64,000 nt of DNA from Corbicula japonica (GCA_038501625.1 JAZAYU010000010.1:310001-374000); one strand, 5' to 3'; shown: positions 1 to 10,444, counted from the stretch's first letter. Numbers and translations: made by a program. The notes: generated from the letters alone by a model not told the origin.

Positions 1-214
1 TATTAAGTTTCAAAGGCGTATCAGATTATTATGAATCACTCTGTATGCAAACTTTATGAGATATTAGTATAATACTATTGTACTAATCCTTCAATTTCTC
101 GATCAATTCCTGGTCGCTTATATGGGTGACAAACACTTATTTCTCTTTTCGTTGTTAAAAGTCTTTACAAAGTACACAACATTTTTTGTCAGTGTCTTTA
201 TATACGTGTGGGAA
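1..214. other. No feature seen
   Basis: AT-rich sequence with no open frame, structured repeat or splice-like exon that I can support. Confidence 0.4.
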
Positions 215-435
215 TTTAAAATAATGTTTTGTAATGCTTAGTTTTTGTGAATTTATGTAAATAGAATTTAGGGAATTTTTAGGTCTAGCTTTTTTCTATA
301 TGATTCTAACGTGCCTTAGCATACGCAAACTTAAGATACATTAGTAACATTTATTTGGCAAAGTTTCATTGTACGGCATTTTGCCTTTATTGAAATTTTG
401 ACAATTTTCTTTTTTATCTATTAACGTGCAAGGAG
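215..435 (+). repeat. Interspersed repeat, copy 1 (pair with 49765-49985)
   Basis: About 220 bp that recurs in the same orientation at 49765-49985. Shared words in order include TTTTTGTGAATTTATGTAAAT, a GATCTAGC/GGTCTAGC block, TTCTAACGTG, AACATTTATTTG, GCAAAGTTTCATTG and AACGTGCAA. Both copies have substitutions and small indels. No coding frame is shared, so this looks like a decayed non-autonomous element of unknown class. Confidence 0.6.
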
Positions 436-769
436 GAGTGTATCGGATTCTTAATTTAGGATGTATGTAACTTTACGAGTTCTGTTACCTTTGTGCAATT
501 ACTTTGTTTATGGTGGGTTTTTTTTTCGTGTTTTGGAATTCTTTGTAAGGGATTTTGTGTATTATTTTTGCGTGTTATGTGTTAAGAAAGCATTATTTCA
601 CAAAGATTCATCACAAAAGTCAGTACTTTACAAAGCTCTTTAGAGCATACATTAAAGGTTTCAGAAATAAACTAATTTTAAATAATTTGCTTTGGAAGAT
701 GTTATGAAATACAAGACGACCAGGAACTATTTGACAACAAAACGGTCAATGAAAAAACTGTGGAACAAG
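436..769. other. No feature seen
   Basis: A 60-codon open frame at 461-643 is Phe/Val/Tyr-rich and resembles chance translation of T-rich DNA. No family is recognised and no splice context supports it. Confidence 0.4.
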
Positions 770-1712
770 TCGGACAGGAGACATTTATACAGGCGGACAA
801 AAAGATATGTAGGCAGGTAGACAACTAAACAGGTAAACAGAAGAACTGGTCGACAGGAAGACATGAAGGCAATTAAACATGTAAACGGTTAGACTAGTCG
901 GCAAATCGACAGGTTACCAGGCTGACAGATAGACAGGTATGAAGGCACGCAATTAGACAGGAAGTCAAGCACACGGATAGAGATGTCGACAGGCAGACAA
1001 GTAGACAGGCAGACAATAAGACAGGTAGACATGCAGAAAGATAGAAAGGTAGACAGGCAGACAAGTACACAGGTAGACAGGCAGAAAGATAGAAAGGAAG
1101 ACAGACAAACAAGTAGACAGGTAGACAGGCAGAAAGATAAAAAGGCAGACAAGAAAACATGTAGACGGGCAGAATAATAGAAAGGTAGACAGGCAGACAA
1201 GAAGACAGGTAGACAGGCAGAAAGATAGAAAGGTAGACAAGAAGACAGGTAGGCAGATAGAATAATAGAAAGGTAGACAGGCATACAAGTAGACAGGTAG
1301 ACAAACAGAATAATAGAAAGATAGATAAGTAAACAGGTAGACAGGCAGAAAGACAGAAAGGTAGACAAGAAGACAGGTAGACAAACATAATAATATACAG
1401 GTAGACAGGCAGACAAGAAGACAGGTAGACAGCCAGACAGATAGAAAGGCAGACAAGAAGACAGGTAGACAGGGCAGAATAATAAAAAGGTAGACAGGCA
1501 GACAAGAAGACAGCTAGACAGGCAGAGTAATAGAAAGGTAGCCAGGCATACCAGTAGACAGGCAGACAGATAGAGCGGTATAAAAGTAGAAAGGGAACAG
1601 AAAAACAGATGGAAAAGTGGACAGATTAATAGGTTGTAATATTGACATGCGAACAAGTTGACAGATAAGAAGATAGGTAGACATGCAGCCGGAATAACAT
1701 GTAAACAGATTG
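770..1712. repeat. ACAG-type minisatellite
   Basis: Tandem, degenerate array of 4-bp-based units (AGAC AGGT AGAC AGGC and variants such as AGAAAGATAGAAAGGTAG) over about 0.9 kb. The strand asymmetry (few C-rich words on +) leaves long open frames on both strands that translate as repeated Cys-Leu-Ser-Thr or Asp-Arg-Gln words. These are artefacts of the repeat and not genes. The right part of the array, from about 1387, is duplicated at 63048-63370. Confidence 0.9.
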
Positions 1713-2342
1713 ACAGATAGACATTTTTTCATCTGAAAATTATGAAATAACTATTTCGTCGATCTTCTACCAACTATTCACAACTACTTTACGAAGTGAT
1801 ATCCATTTATTCATAGGGACCCGGTTTCAGTGAAAAATACTTCTAAATCTATTGAAGTTGAAAAATTTGACATAGTATTAATATTACTGAAAGGGTGCGC
1901 AACCGCCATTAAACCAACGGAAGTCCGGTATATTGGGTGGTTTTTGGAGTGTAATGTATTCGTAACTACTGGTCAGAATATATACGCTCTATCCTAAAAA
2001 CCAGTCAATTTACCGGACCTTCGTTGTTTCATTTACTTTATACTTTAATCGGATCATTCCTTATTTGTTATTTAAGGCAAAGAGGTCACCAAAGAAGGCT
2101 AAGGCAGCCAAGCCCCATCATTTAAGCCACTGGAAAATGTGTTTTCGGTCATTTTTGTTGCATTTTAGTTGTTACTATATTTGAAAAGAAACTACAGTTT
2201 TCTTTTAAAGTAAAATACATGGAAAGTAAACTCGTCTGCTCAGTTTTATGCCGTCATTTCAAGAATTTACGTCAACTGCCCGAATGTACATTTTCTCGTG
2301 ACACGCCCCAGTTATAAAATTGCTGATAGTTTGATTGTCAAT
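1387..2342 (+). repeat. Left copy of a near-identical 61.7-kb-spaced duplication
   Basis: From within the minisatellite to about 2342 the sequence matches 63048-64000 in the same orientation. From 1514 on the offset is constant at 61,658 bp. I see only about six substitutions in roughly 830 bp (for example CATTTAC against GATTTAC near 2030 and GGGTGG against TGGTGG near 1935). The match runs to the window's right edge, so its true length is unknown. Confidence 0.9.
2118..2309. mobile_element. Decayed MITE, GGGGCACGCCACGGGAAAA family
   Basis: Ends in ...TTTTCTCGTGACACGCCCC, matching the terminal inverted repeat of the copies at 6738 and 14780. It shares the internal words TTTTAGTTGTTACTATATT and TCTGCTCAG...GTCATTTCA. 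The left terminus is eroded. It lies inside the duplicated block, so a second copy sits at about 63776-63967. Confidence 0.6.
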
Positions 2343-2384
2343 ATACACATTAATTAACACTTTTCTTATAACAACTTGCTCTTT

Positions 2385-2462
2385 TTTCCTCTCTTCTTTT
2401 TCGCTGCGTGGGGAGGCTGTGTTGTATGAGTGTGGATATACCTGATATGCATATTTCACTGT
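2385..2462 (+). repeat. Retroelement 3'-terminal fragment
   Basis: CTCTTCTTTTTCGCTGCGTGGGGAGGCTGTG followed by GAGTGTGG and CTGATATGCATATTTCAC. This is the 3' end of the abundant retroelement tail family in this window (fuller copies at 51481, 32660 and 33563). No coding sequence is attached. Confidence 0.7.
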
Positions 2463-3107
2463 TTTTGGAATAATACTGTCAACGACTTATTTTTTTTTTG
2501 TTGTTTTTTATGATTCGTAGATAATTGCTGACATTTAAGTTGTAACTTCTTTCGGAAAAAGCTCATTTATTTTTATTATTATTTAACTTTTATCTATAAT
2601 TGTATTAGAGTCAACAGACATGTATTTAAGCATGTTTAGACGAAGTGTAAATGTTATCGCAAAATGCATAAAGAGACATGTCGTATGGTCAACTTTATGA
2701 CGTATTTTCCCAAGGATTGACGTCAGTCGTGCAAAGAAAGATTGTTCTCTTAGCGTAACCCATTTTATAATGTAATACGTCTAGTCTTTGACATTGTCTA
2801 AGGACTTCCTTTCCGTTAGGGATTGATCTGTTTCCGGCGTCGATCAAACGACAAAGTCACAACATTCCATTATTAAATGCAGTGATTTTCTTAGATTTTG
2901 CTTTATTATATGCAAATATAAATCTTGGGATGTTCTATTGAAGTCAAAAGCCCATTTATTTAAAAATATATATCCTTATACATGTAAAGTTAAATAATGA
3001 TTAGTATTTCTAGCATTCTACTTAATGCAAATATATTTATTTAAATTTGGGTTTAATTCATTTGTTGATTTTGTTTTAAGTGGTTTTAGCTCAATTCCTG
3101 ACTAATA
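2463..3107. other. No feature seen
   Basis: AT-rich sequence without recognisable genes or repeats. Confidence 0.4.
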
Positions 3108-3711
3108 TACCGTATAATGTTTTTTTTTCGCGAGCATAATATTTTCGCTATTTTCGCGACCGTCGTGAATTCGCGAAAATAATAAACGCCAAAAATTCCC
3201 AACTTAATTTTAGCATTAGGATAATTTCATAGTTTCAAAGTTTGTTGCATATACTATGCTTTACAAATAATGCAGATGAGCGTTATTTAATAAGCTGTTT
3301 GAAAAGGTAGCCCCAGCGGGCTAAAGGTTAATTATCGCTTCATAACGTCTATAGGCCTATCTGCGGTGGTCAGGGTAATTATTCTCAATAAAAACATAAT
3401 CACCATTGTTATTTAAACGGATGTCAATCATGATACTGGCAATTTGGTTTATAACAGTTGGATAAATACCACTGTTAAATGCACAGCTTTCACACCATAG
3501 CAAACATTTATTCAAATAATACTTAAGTTTTACATGTACTTTTGCTGGTACAGGATTACTAGAACTATAGCAATAAGAATGGCCTGCAAAAAGTGAAAAC
3601 GCGAAAATTAATTTCTGCGGGCGAACATTCGCTAAAATTACAACCGCGAAAATTTAAATTATGGCAAAATCGCGAAAATTTTCGATCGCGAAAATAACCC
3701 ATTATACGGTA
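3108..3711. mobile_element. MITE with TACCGTATAATG inverted ends
   Basis: Starts TACCGTATAATG and ends CATTATACGGTA. If the outer TA is the target duplication, the inverted repeat is CCGTATAATG..., as expected for TA-targeting Tc1/mariner-like MITEs (inference). Both ends carry clustered GCGAAAAT words (3128-3182 and 3597-3697). There is no coding capacity. A related but distinct copy lies at 6243-6734. Confidence 0.75.
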
Positions 3712-4340
3712 TTCTTTGGATGTCAGAAAACAGTTAGCACATGGGAAACACCTTGAAGTTAATACCTCTATTTGTGTTAGACTAGTTTAGCATCCGACCC
3801 TCAAAATGGCAGGAATAACCAACTGTGCACGTTCATATCTATTCACAATCACAAGAAGAAAATAAAAAAATGTAATTGAAGGAGTAAACTAAATTATGAC
3901 AATAATCACCATCATCATTTATCAAATTAAATGAGGGTTAAGTACCACCTTGGACAGGATACATGTAGTTGCAACAGACAGAATACCACTGATAGTATTT
4001 GATCTTGGTATGTATTCTTTGTCTAATTGTAGTAAAGTGTTGAGGGCAACGATTTTATCCCCGCTAATATTAGCCCTCTACCGCATAATTATTCTCGGTG
4101 TCTAATTTAGATTACATCATTTTATAAACCCATGCTTTCATTTCAAGTCTGCTTTTCGGCTTTGTGACAATAAGGCTACGTTTTTCTGTGGGTTTCTAAT
4201 GGATATTTTCAATTGTTAATTACATAAATTGTAAACAGAGCAAAACAATTCAACTTGTTACTTCAAATTTCTTCGCCAAACGTTAACATTGCCTTGAAAG
4301 TTAATCATTCTGACGTCAATAACCAATGTTTCAAAAAAGT
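3712..4340. other. No feature seen
   Basis: AT-rich spacer. The left terminus of the mariner element should lie here, but I could not identify its inverted repeat. Confidence 0.35.
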
Positions 4341-4348
4341 GACTTCAT

Positions 4349-5470
4349 TTGAATGCAAGTAATGTTCGGTTCATGACAATGAGTAAACGTGAAATTGTTG
4401 AGAAAATGGCGACGTTTGATAATAACGCGGCGCACCGTACAGTCATCCGATTTTGTGCAGAAAGCGGATTGACACCAATTGACACACTTAAAAAATTAAA
4501 ACAAGTTGATAGGCATGCTCATGTTTCTAGGGCATTGGAATAGAAGTGGCACAAATAGATTTCGCAAGGTGAAACTGAAATATTACCAAGATTACTACCA
4601 AAGAAATGCAAGGATACAAAGGCACAGACGGTCAAGGACGTCCTTTACGCCATAAACGGAAAACGATTATTGATGTGGCGGCTGAAACTGGATTCGGCAA
4701 GACAACCGTCCACCGAGTTTTGAAAACAAAATTATCTATGTCCTCTGTTTCGGTTCGTTGTGTACCAAAAATATTGTCAGAGGCGGAAAACCAGACTCGT
4801 GCGGAAATGTTTCAGAAATTTCTTAGAAAATATAAAGCAGGCGATAAATTCCTGCCAAGACTTGTTACGACGGATGAGACGTGGGTGCACCATTACGAGC
4901 CGAAGAACAAGCATCAATCAATAGTTTGGAAACACCTTGACAGTCCACCTCCGAAGAACGCAAAGGTTGTGAAATCGATGGGAAAGGTCATGTTCATTAT
5001 GATTTTGGACAGATATGGTATGTTTCCTGTGCATATGGTATCCGGTGGGCCGACAATCAATGTGCCGTATTATGCTAAGGTAATTAAACTTAAGGATTCT
5101 TTCATCTTTCATATTTTGCTTAAGGTAAATAAATTTTATCTTTAATACATTGGTAAAACATTTATTTGTTTGTAAATATGGTTCTTTAAGCAAATGTTAA
5201 AACAAAAACACAGAAATTTGTTTCAGGTAATTCGCAAGACCTCGCTCCGCTAGATTTTGAGTCCTTTCCGGCTTTGAAATCCTGCCTAAGGTGTCGAGAA
5301 CCGCATCGAGATCAGGAACGCTATCTTGGCCTTCAACGGAAGTCTTTCAACAGAGTGGTACGTTAAGGTAATTAATAGATGGTAAGGTATTTAATAGATG
5401 GGTGGACAGACATCATAAATGTATCCAACAGGCTTGCGAGTACTTCGAGAAAGAGTGGCGTTACGTTGTA
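4349..5470 (+). pseudogene. Mariner-family transposase, degenerate
   Basis: The Tc1/mariner superfamily transposase binds element ends and cuts and pastes through a DDE/D triad. Here the N-terminal HTH part (4349-4543) ends in a stop. A second open frame (4606-5079) carries a second HTH-like region, then WVHHYEPKNK, the mariner signature after the first catalytic Asp (about 4873, TTDETW). It continues through WKHLDSPPPK and GKVMFIMILD to PYYAKV. The expected segment with the second catalytic Asp (family HDNARPH-like) is absent. The third region reappears at 5240 as QDLAPLDFESFPALKSCL in another frame, followed near 5400-5460 by a RWVDRH...YFEKEWRYV C-terminus. Stops, frame changes and the missing Asp make it dead. 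A 139-bp insertion interrupts it at 5086-5224. No terminal inverted repeats were found. Confidence 0.85.
5078..5232 (+). mobile_element. Intron-like insertion with AGGTAATT duplication
   Basis: AGGTAATT occurs at 5078-5085 and again at 5225-5232. It flanks 139 bp that is foreign to the transposase frame. With one repeat plus the insert removed, the coding sequence reads AKVIRKT, as expected for mariner proteins at this point. The segment also begins GT and ends TTTGTTTCAG, so it could be read as a 147-nt intron. No clear inverted ends were seen. Confidence 0.6.
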
Positions 5471-5853
5471 TTAGTGACGTTGCGACGTGCGCCGCTGGCC
5501 GGTAGATCGCCTTGTTAAAATGTATGTAATTTCTTTATTTCAAAAGATTTTTCTCTGTTACTTCACACACATGTTACCAAAGAACGTATTAAAAGGCCGT
5601 GAAACAGGCATTCACATCTATTCAGTTTTTTTTTCTTTTTATGTCAGTTGTCTACGATTTATTTGGACAACCCTCGTACTTGCATTGGAGAAACCTAGAC
5701 AAGTTATTAATTGTTGGCGAGCTTTAGAATAACCATGTTATTCTTAAACACACGGTGCAGACACAACTCACAGACATAAAATGACGAACACTCGAACTTG
5801 TTCTCTCTTTTTTCATTCCGGATAGGCATATTCACTTTTTTTTCACTTTTTTT
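5471..5853. other. No feature seen
   Basis: T-rich sequence. The 81-codon open frame starting at 5487 has no recognisable content. Confidence 0.35.
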
Positions 5854-6066
5854 CACAGTAGCGCTATTTGTGCAGTGTGGCAGTCGTAAAAAGTCTCCCC
5901 GTACATAAAGTGTGTACTGTTATCAGTAAAATAACCCGTTACCGACGTCGTGCAGTGATGATTACGTATATCAGGTCTGTCCGATCAACCTTTTTAAGGG
6001 TTGTCCCGGTTACTCTTGCATTTGGCTGCGTAGTCGGAAGTGCAGGGCTAGCCGCTGTCGCAGTTT
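5854..6066 (+). repeat. tRNA-like SINE family, copy 1
   Basis: Begins CACAGTAGCGCTATTTGTGC and continues through the shared blocks AAAAAGTCTCCCCGTACATA, GTTATCAGTAAAATAACCCG and CGATCAACC. It ends in a degraded tRNA-like segment (GGTTGTCCCGGTTACTC...GGGCTAG.CGCTGTCGC). Better copies are at 19076 and 20234. The B box is lost here. Confidence 0.75.
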
Positions 6067-6242
6067 CTATAAATTGTATCTAGTTGAATATACTTTTAAA
6101 GCAAAATGTTAGACCAGGGAAAACATCATCAAACTGAATGGCTCTTCTGTTTACTAATTATAGCTACCATTCTGACGATATTTCAAAGGAAACAAGAGAT
6201 GAGAAATGGGGCACGCCACTTGAAAATGTATCTTTGGTCATA

Positions 6243-6734
6243 TACCGTATAGCGGGTAATTTCTGCGGGTGCCAAATTTCTGCGTTTCTGCGGTCTTTGG
6301 ATGAAATCGCAGAAATATGTCCAGCAGAAAAAAAAATAGCAGAAATTTAAATCGCAAAATATTATCTCATTTTATCATATAGGCATAGTATAAACGCGAC
6401 ATTTGCTCAAACATTTCTCAAACATTCAAATCAGTAGAATAGTTGTTTGAGAGTTGTTATTTATTGGATAGATAATATCTTTTTGTTATTTTTTGATAAA
6501 ATAAATTGAGTTACAGCTATTACCCATGAATAAAATATCTGTGAAAAACAAATAGTATTTGTACATATATCACAGTCGTGTTATTCTTACGACACCTTAC
6601 CCAATATGAACCGCAGAAATTTATCCTTCATCGGAACCGAAAACGCAGAAATAAAAAACGCAGAAATTTTTGCGTTCATTTTTGAGGGTAAAACAAAGAA
6701 ATTTATGACCGCAGAAATAACCCGCTATACGGTA
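6243..6734. mobile_element. MITE with TACCGTATAGCGGG inverted ends
   Basis: Starts TACCGTATAGCGGGTAATTT and ends ATAACCCGCTATACGGTA. Its subterminal regions repeat the word TTTCTGCGG or its complement CCGCAGAAA, which takes the place of the GCGAAAA words in the sister element at 3108. It is non-coding; the open frames at both ends only read through the inverted repeat. The next MITE begins 4 bp downstream. Confidence 0.75.
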
Positions 6735-6737
6735 ATT

Positions 6738-6979
6738 GGGGCGCGTCACGGGAAAAGGCACCTTCTGACAGTTGACGTCAATCTTTGAAATGACGTCATA
6801 ATTCTGAGCAGACGACATTATTTATTATGCATTTGGCGGTAAAAATACCATTTTTTTATTGTCAAAATGTGTAACAAGGTATAAGGAATTGATTAATAGT
6901 TGTAAGTTCTCTTTAAATTTAGTAAAAACTAAAATATCATTAAAAATGACCGAAGGTACCTTTTCCCGTGGCGTGCCCC
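6738..6979. mobile_element. MITE, GGGGCRCGYCACGGGAAAAGG family, copy 1
   Basis: 242 bp with inverted ends: GGGGCGCGTCACGGGAAAAG at left and TTTTCCCGTGGCGTGCCCC at right. The inverted similarity extends through GGTACCTTC. It contains TGACGTCA-like words at 6774-6800. It is adjacent to the element ending at 6734, which suggests serial insertion. A clear target duplication is not visible. Confidence 0.8.
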
Positions 6980-7200
6980 ATATTTTGACATTTTAGTTGT
7001 TACTATATTAGAATAAACACTATTTATAATATTCTTATAACAAACTGGAGATTTGTGTTCACATTTTGACAACAAATTGTTATTTATACCGCGATATGCA
7101 TAAAAAGAAAATAATTATTGAATTGTTCAACACATTATTACTTCATTTCAAAAACTGACGTCATCTGAGCGAAAGTTCTTTATCCTGTGACTCTCGAAAT
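6980..7200. mobile_element. Decayed MITE of the same family, opposite orientation
   Basis: Directly follows the intact copy. It shares TTGACATTTTAGTTGTTACTATATT, CTTATAACAAACTG, ATGCATAAAA, GACGTCATCTGAGC and a worn terminus TTTATCCTGTGACTC with the copies at 2118 and 17424. Confidence 0.55.
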
Positions 7201-7612
7201 ATTGTATACACATTCTTCAGTGGTAAACGTGTAGCTTCTGTCTGTTGTCATATATTTGATTCGGTCTCGGTATTTATTGTTTATTGTAGTCCGCCATGTT
7301 CTTCAGAGATACAATGTACTTACATACTTAAGTTAATATTTGTTATATTCGGTTTACGATATCTCATATTAATTTTATTTACATTCGTCTTGTAATCGCT
7401 CAGAAATTAAGTATTTTGCATTTTTGAAAGAAGAACCTTAAGGTACCAATTACAGTTTAAAACAGGGCAGCATGTTTGTTGGGAAACAGAACAGGAGTAC
7501 TTGAAATGCATGGCATGCCGACATGAACTTATCGATGACAGTGCTGGTATTCAAATAGATACAGACAAAGACAACCTTTACTTAGAATCTCGGTCGGCAT
7601 TTGATATTTTCA
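7201..7612. other. No feature seen
   Basis: AT-rich spacer. The 88-codon frame at 7501-7767 runs into the GTCC repeat that follows and is not supported as a gene. Confidence 0.35.
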
Positions 7613-7705
7613 TTCTTTTTATCCCCCCGCCAAAGCCGAGCGGGATATTAGAAATGCCCTTCGTCCGTCCGTCCGTGCATCCGTGCGTCCGTGTGTCTGT
7701 CCGCA
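7613..7705. mobile_element. Terminal hairpin fragment, helentron/pearl-like
   Basis: A CCCCGCC...GCGGGATATTA hairpin followed by tandem CGTCCGTC words. The order (short GC hairpin, ATATTA/GTATTAT, then CCGTC or GGGCGG repeats) is the same as at the start of the pearl-like element at 61548. The rest of the element is not visible. Confidence 0.5.
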
Positions 7706-8110
7706 TGAATTTACTAAATAAAATTACTATCTATATGCCGGTTAGTAATTATTTATGTCTGATTTAGTATTTACAATGAAAATCAAGATCGTGCGTACCG
7801 ATTAAATTACATTTTAAACACAAATACATTATATAACTTATACTTAATGCTAACTTAACTGTAGAAACACAATATTAAAGTCCATATAATTATTGCAACG
7901 AGTTTATTTTAGTTTAATTTACATCAATTATGAAATGCAGTAAGATATTCCAAAATTATATAATTTACACGCCCGGTAAACATTCGCTCCACAACCAAAA
8001 AGAGAACATAACAAAATGAGCGAAAGCCACTTCCGGGATTGAGCGAAAGCAGACAAAAAGTGATTATGATCAACATTTTTTCTCTTTATAAGACAGAAAG
8101 ACGAATTTTT

Positions 8111-8542
8111 TTAAAAATCGGGGAATAAAGTGCCGTGTAAGGATGATGAAGCTTCACGGAAAATACGTTTATATATTTCAAACATATAAATTGTTCCGGC
8201 TAGAACTTTTTTCCCAGGGAACAATGATGCATGTTTCTTTACAAACTTGTCATTTCGACTTAATTTTGTTCTTTGATTGCTTTTACAAACTGTTTCTGTG
8301 TTTCGTGTCAATCGAATACCGGTGGCTAGTGACTGCTGTACAGATTTCGGATGGTGTAATACCTGTTTTAACGATTTATGTTCATTTTTCAAGAAGTGTA
8401 TGAGCGAAAGAGCTAGTTGCGGAGCGAAGCATAGGAGCCAGAGCGAAAACATAACACCAGCATACCTGGTAGTTATCTTAAACTTGTTCACTACACATGT
8501 GGATTTTTCATGTACATGTGTTACAGCTCCGCGACATTTCAA
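8111..8542 (-). CDS. Unknown open frame in left arm of inverted-end element
   Basis: An open frame of about 143 codons reads inward to outward on -. Its central 90 residues match the open frame of the right arm (9907-10356, +) without indels. Shared words include KSVQQSL, QRTKLSRNDKFVKKHASL, GKKVLAGTIYMFEI, FREASS and HGT.FPDF. About 20 of 92 aligned residues differ. I recognise no domain. No selection can be claimed, because many differences change the amino acid. It may be a relic of a transposon protein or a frame that simply lacks stops. Confidence 0.35.
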   Translation of the reverse strand: MKCRGAVTHVHEKSTCVVNKFKITTRYAGVMFSLWLLCFAPQLALSLIHFLKNEHKSLKQVLHHPKSVQQSLATGIRLTRNTETVCKSNQRTKLSRNDKFVKKHASLFPGKKVLAGTIYMFEIYKRIFREASSSLHGTLFPDF

Positions 8543-9654
8543 TATATGAACTTAATGTCCATTTATGTGAAACAATGTTGCAACGAGGAGTTTCCAATAC
8601 TCTTTTTTTTATCACACTAACATTTATTTAGCTTAGGATTTCAATGAGTAAACGATAAGCACCAGTACATGACAATTCTAGTTTTCGCGCATTTACCTGG
8701 GGTACATTAATACTGATATTCCGTTCGTCTTTGCCGCATAAGGATATATTGTTATACCATATTATGAAAACATTTTTATTTCTGTCATTTTACGCCAGTA
8801 AATTAAATAAAATAAAATAAGTAAATTAAATATCATTATCGTATCAAAATCTAGTAAATATCAATATATATTAAATTGATATTTTTGTAATAAAAGCAAA
8901 GATGCAGGTTGTTGTTTTTTTTAATCTGAAAAATAGTCTTCTGAATTGTGTGGGTTTCGCAGTGACAGTGTGATATAAATCGCCCGCCGTTTACTTATCA
9001 TGTTTACGTCATAACACGGTATTTTACTCTATTTAGTCAACAGTTTTTAGAAATAATTTATGTGTCTTGAAATATTATATCTGATCATACAGATATGAAC
9101 GTTTTTCTATAAATAAAATGTTTACACTTAAAATAGATACTTTATTCGTTTTCATTATAATATGCTTTAAAGGAGTGAGGTACACTTTATAAGGATAATT
9201 GTAATTGTTTATATACATCCAGTGTTTAAATGTCACTTTCATAAACATTTACTTACTTACTTTGAAATATACCCGGAGCTTGTCGATCAAATTTAAATCT
9301 TTAATATATAGATTAGATCTTGTATTTGTGATCAATGAGAAACGAAAACAAAACATTCCTGTCGAATAGTTTTATAATCTTTTTATTTTAAACAGATTGC
9401 TATTTTGTCTTAGTTCTTTAAATCATGAAGAAACGTGTTTTTCTTCTTCTTTGAGGATAGGAAATAGCATTTTCTCTTGCACCCTTTTATAGGCTCCCAT
9501 CTGAAAGAATCAAAACAGACCACAAGTAACTTAAATATTATTGAAAACGGTTTCTTTTTGCAACAACATCATTTAAAATAAATTCATTAAAATATGTGAA
9601 AATAAACATATGAAACAGTTGTAGAAATATTGCATACTCAGTTTAGGTAAGCTT

Positions 9655-9725
9655 ATTTATGGACAGAAGCAGGAATGCATATTACTGCCCACTCCGCCTA
9701 GCCCCATGCTGAGTAAAACTCATTA
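9655..9725 (+). repeat. Fragment of the hairpin-bearing 290-bp repeat
   Basis: GGAATGCATATTACTGCCCA followed by CCGCCTAGCCCC, matching the core of the copies at 14190, 40671, 50131 and 52550. Confidence 0.6.
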
Positions 9726-9906
9726 TGTACACATATGAACTATTCTTTTAATCAATCACAAACAAAAGCTTATATATTGCGCTGAACAAGGAATCATCAA
9801 TGAAAGTGTTAACAAACAAGTTAAAACTATGCAATAACATCGAGTATGTTTTCGCTCTGCCTCCTATGATTTCGCTCCACAACTAGCTCTTTCGCTCATA
9901 CACCTC

Positions 9907-10356
9907 TTGAAAAATTGGCGTAAATCGTTAAAAGAGACGTTACACCATCTAAAATCTGTACAGCAGTCACTAGAGGCAGATATTCGATTTACACGCAACG
10001 TAGAAATTATTTCTAAAAGCAAGCAAAGAACAAAATTAAGTCGAAATGACAAGTTTGTAAAGAAACATGCATCATTGTTAGCTGGGAAAAAAGTTCTAGC
10101 CGGTACAATTTACATGTTTGAAATATGTAACCGTGTTTTCCGTGAAGCATCGTCAACCTTACACGGCACTACATTCCCCGATTTTTTAAAAATTTCGTCT
10201 TTCTGTCTTACAAAGAGAAAAAAGTTGGTCATACTCACTTTTTTGTCAACAAATCAGCGCTTTCGCTCAATCCCGGAAGTGGCTTTCGCTCATTTTGTTA
10301 TGTTCTCTTTTTGGTTGTGGAGCGAATGTTTACCGGGCGTGATTTACGCAATATGA
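9907..10356 (+). CDS. Unknown open frame in right arm of inverted-end element
   Basis: A 149-codon frame, basic (many Lys/Arg), colinear with the left-arm frame for about 90 residues. It then runs on over the GAGCGAAA-rich terminus, where the text is surely non-coding (the left arm shifts frame at the same T-run). No ATG, promoter or splice context supports independent expression, and no family is recognised. Confidence 0.35.
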   Translation: MKNWRKSLKETLHHLKSVQQSLEADIRFTRNVEIISKSKQRTKLSRNDKFVKKHASLLAGKKVLAGTIYMFEICNRVFREASSTLHGTTFPDFLKISSFCLTKRKKLVILTFLSTNQRFRSIPEVAFAHFVMFSFWLWSECLPGVIYAI

Positions 10357-10444
10357 CACTGCTTCCTGGGTTGAAATCATTACTTAAACGATTGTAGATT
10401 GCGGAAATTGCGAAAGAAACTCATACCATGCGAATATCTTTCTC

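Larger units (their letters stand above)
7968..10341. mobile_element. 2.4-kb element with about 490-bp inverted ends and ATTTA target duplication
   Basis: The left arm (7968-8452) and right arm (9846-10341) are reverse complements with scattered substitutions; I judge them at roughly 85% identity by eye. The outer ends read CACGCCCGGTAAACATTCGC, and ATTTA directly flanks both sides (5-bp candidate target duplication). GAGCGAAA words cluster at both ends of each arm, for example TGAGCGAAAGCCACTTCCGG. The loop of about 1.4 kb has no transposase and contains a fragment of another repeat (9655-9725). The family is not recognised. An alternative is two independent inverted insertions of a 490-bp unit. 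Confidence 0.75.

Noticed and set aside
889..1732. Long overlapping open frames on both strands (up to 255 codons) rich in Cys/Leu/Ser
   Set aside because: They are translations of the ACAG-type minisatellite. Several frames are open at once and the text repeats with the array.
9907..10356. Host gene of 149 codons
   Set aside because: The frame is part of a repeated inverted arm and runs over the element's terminal repeats. Treated as element sequence instead.
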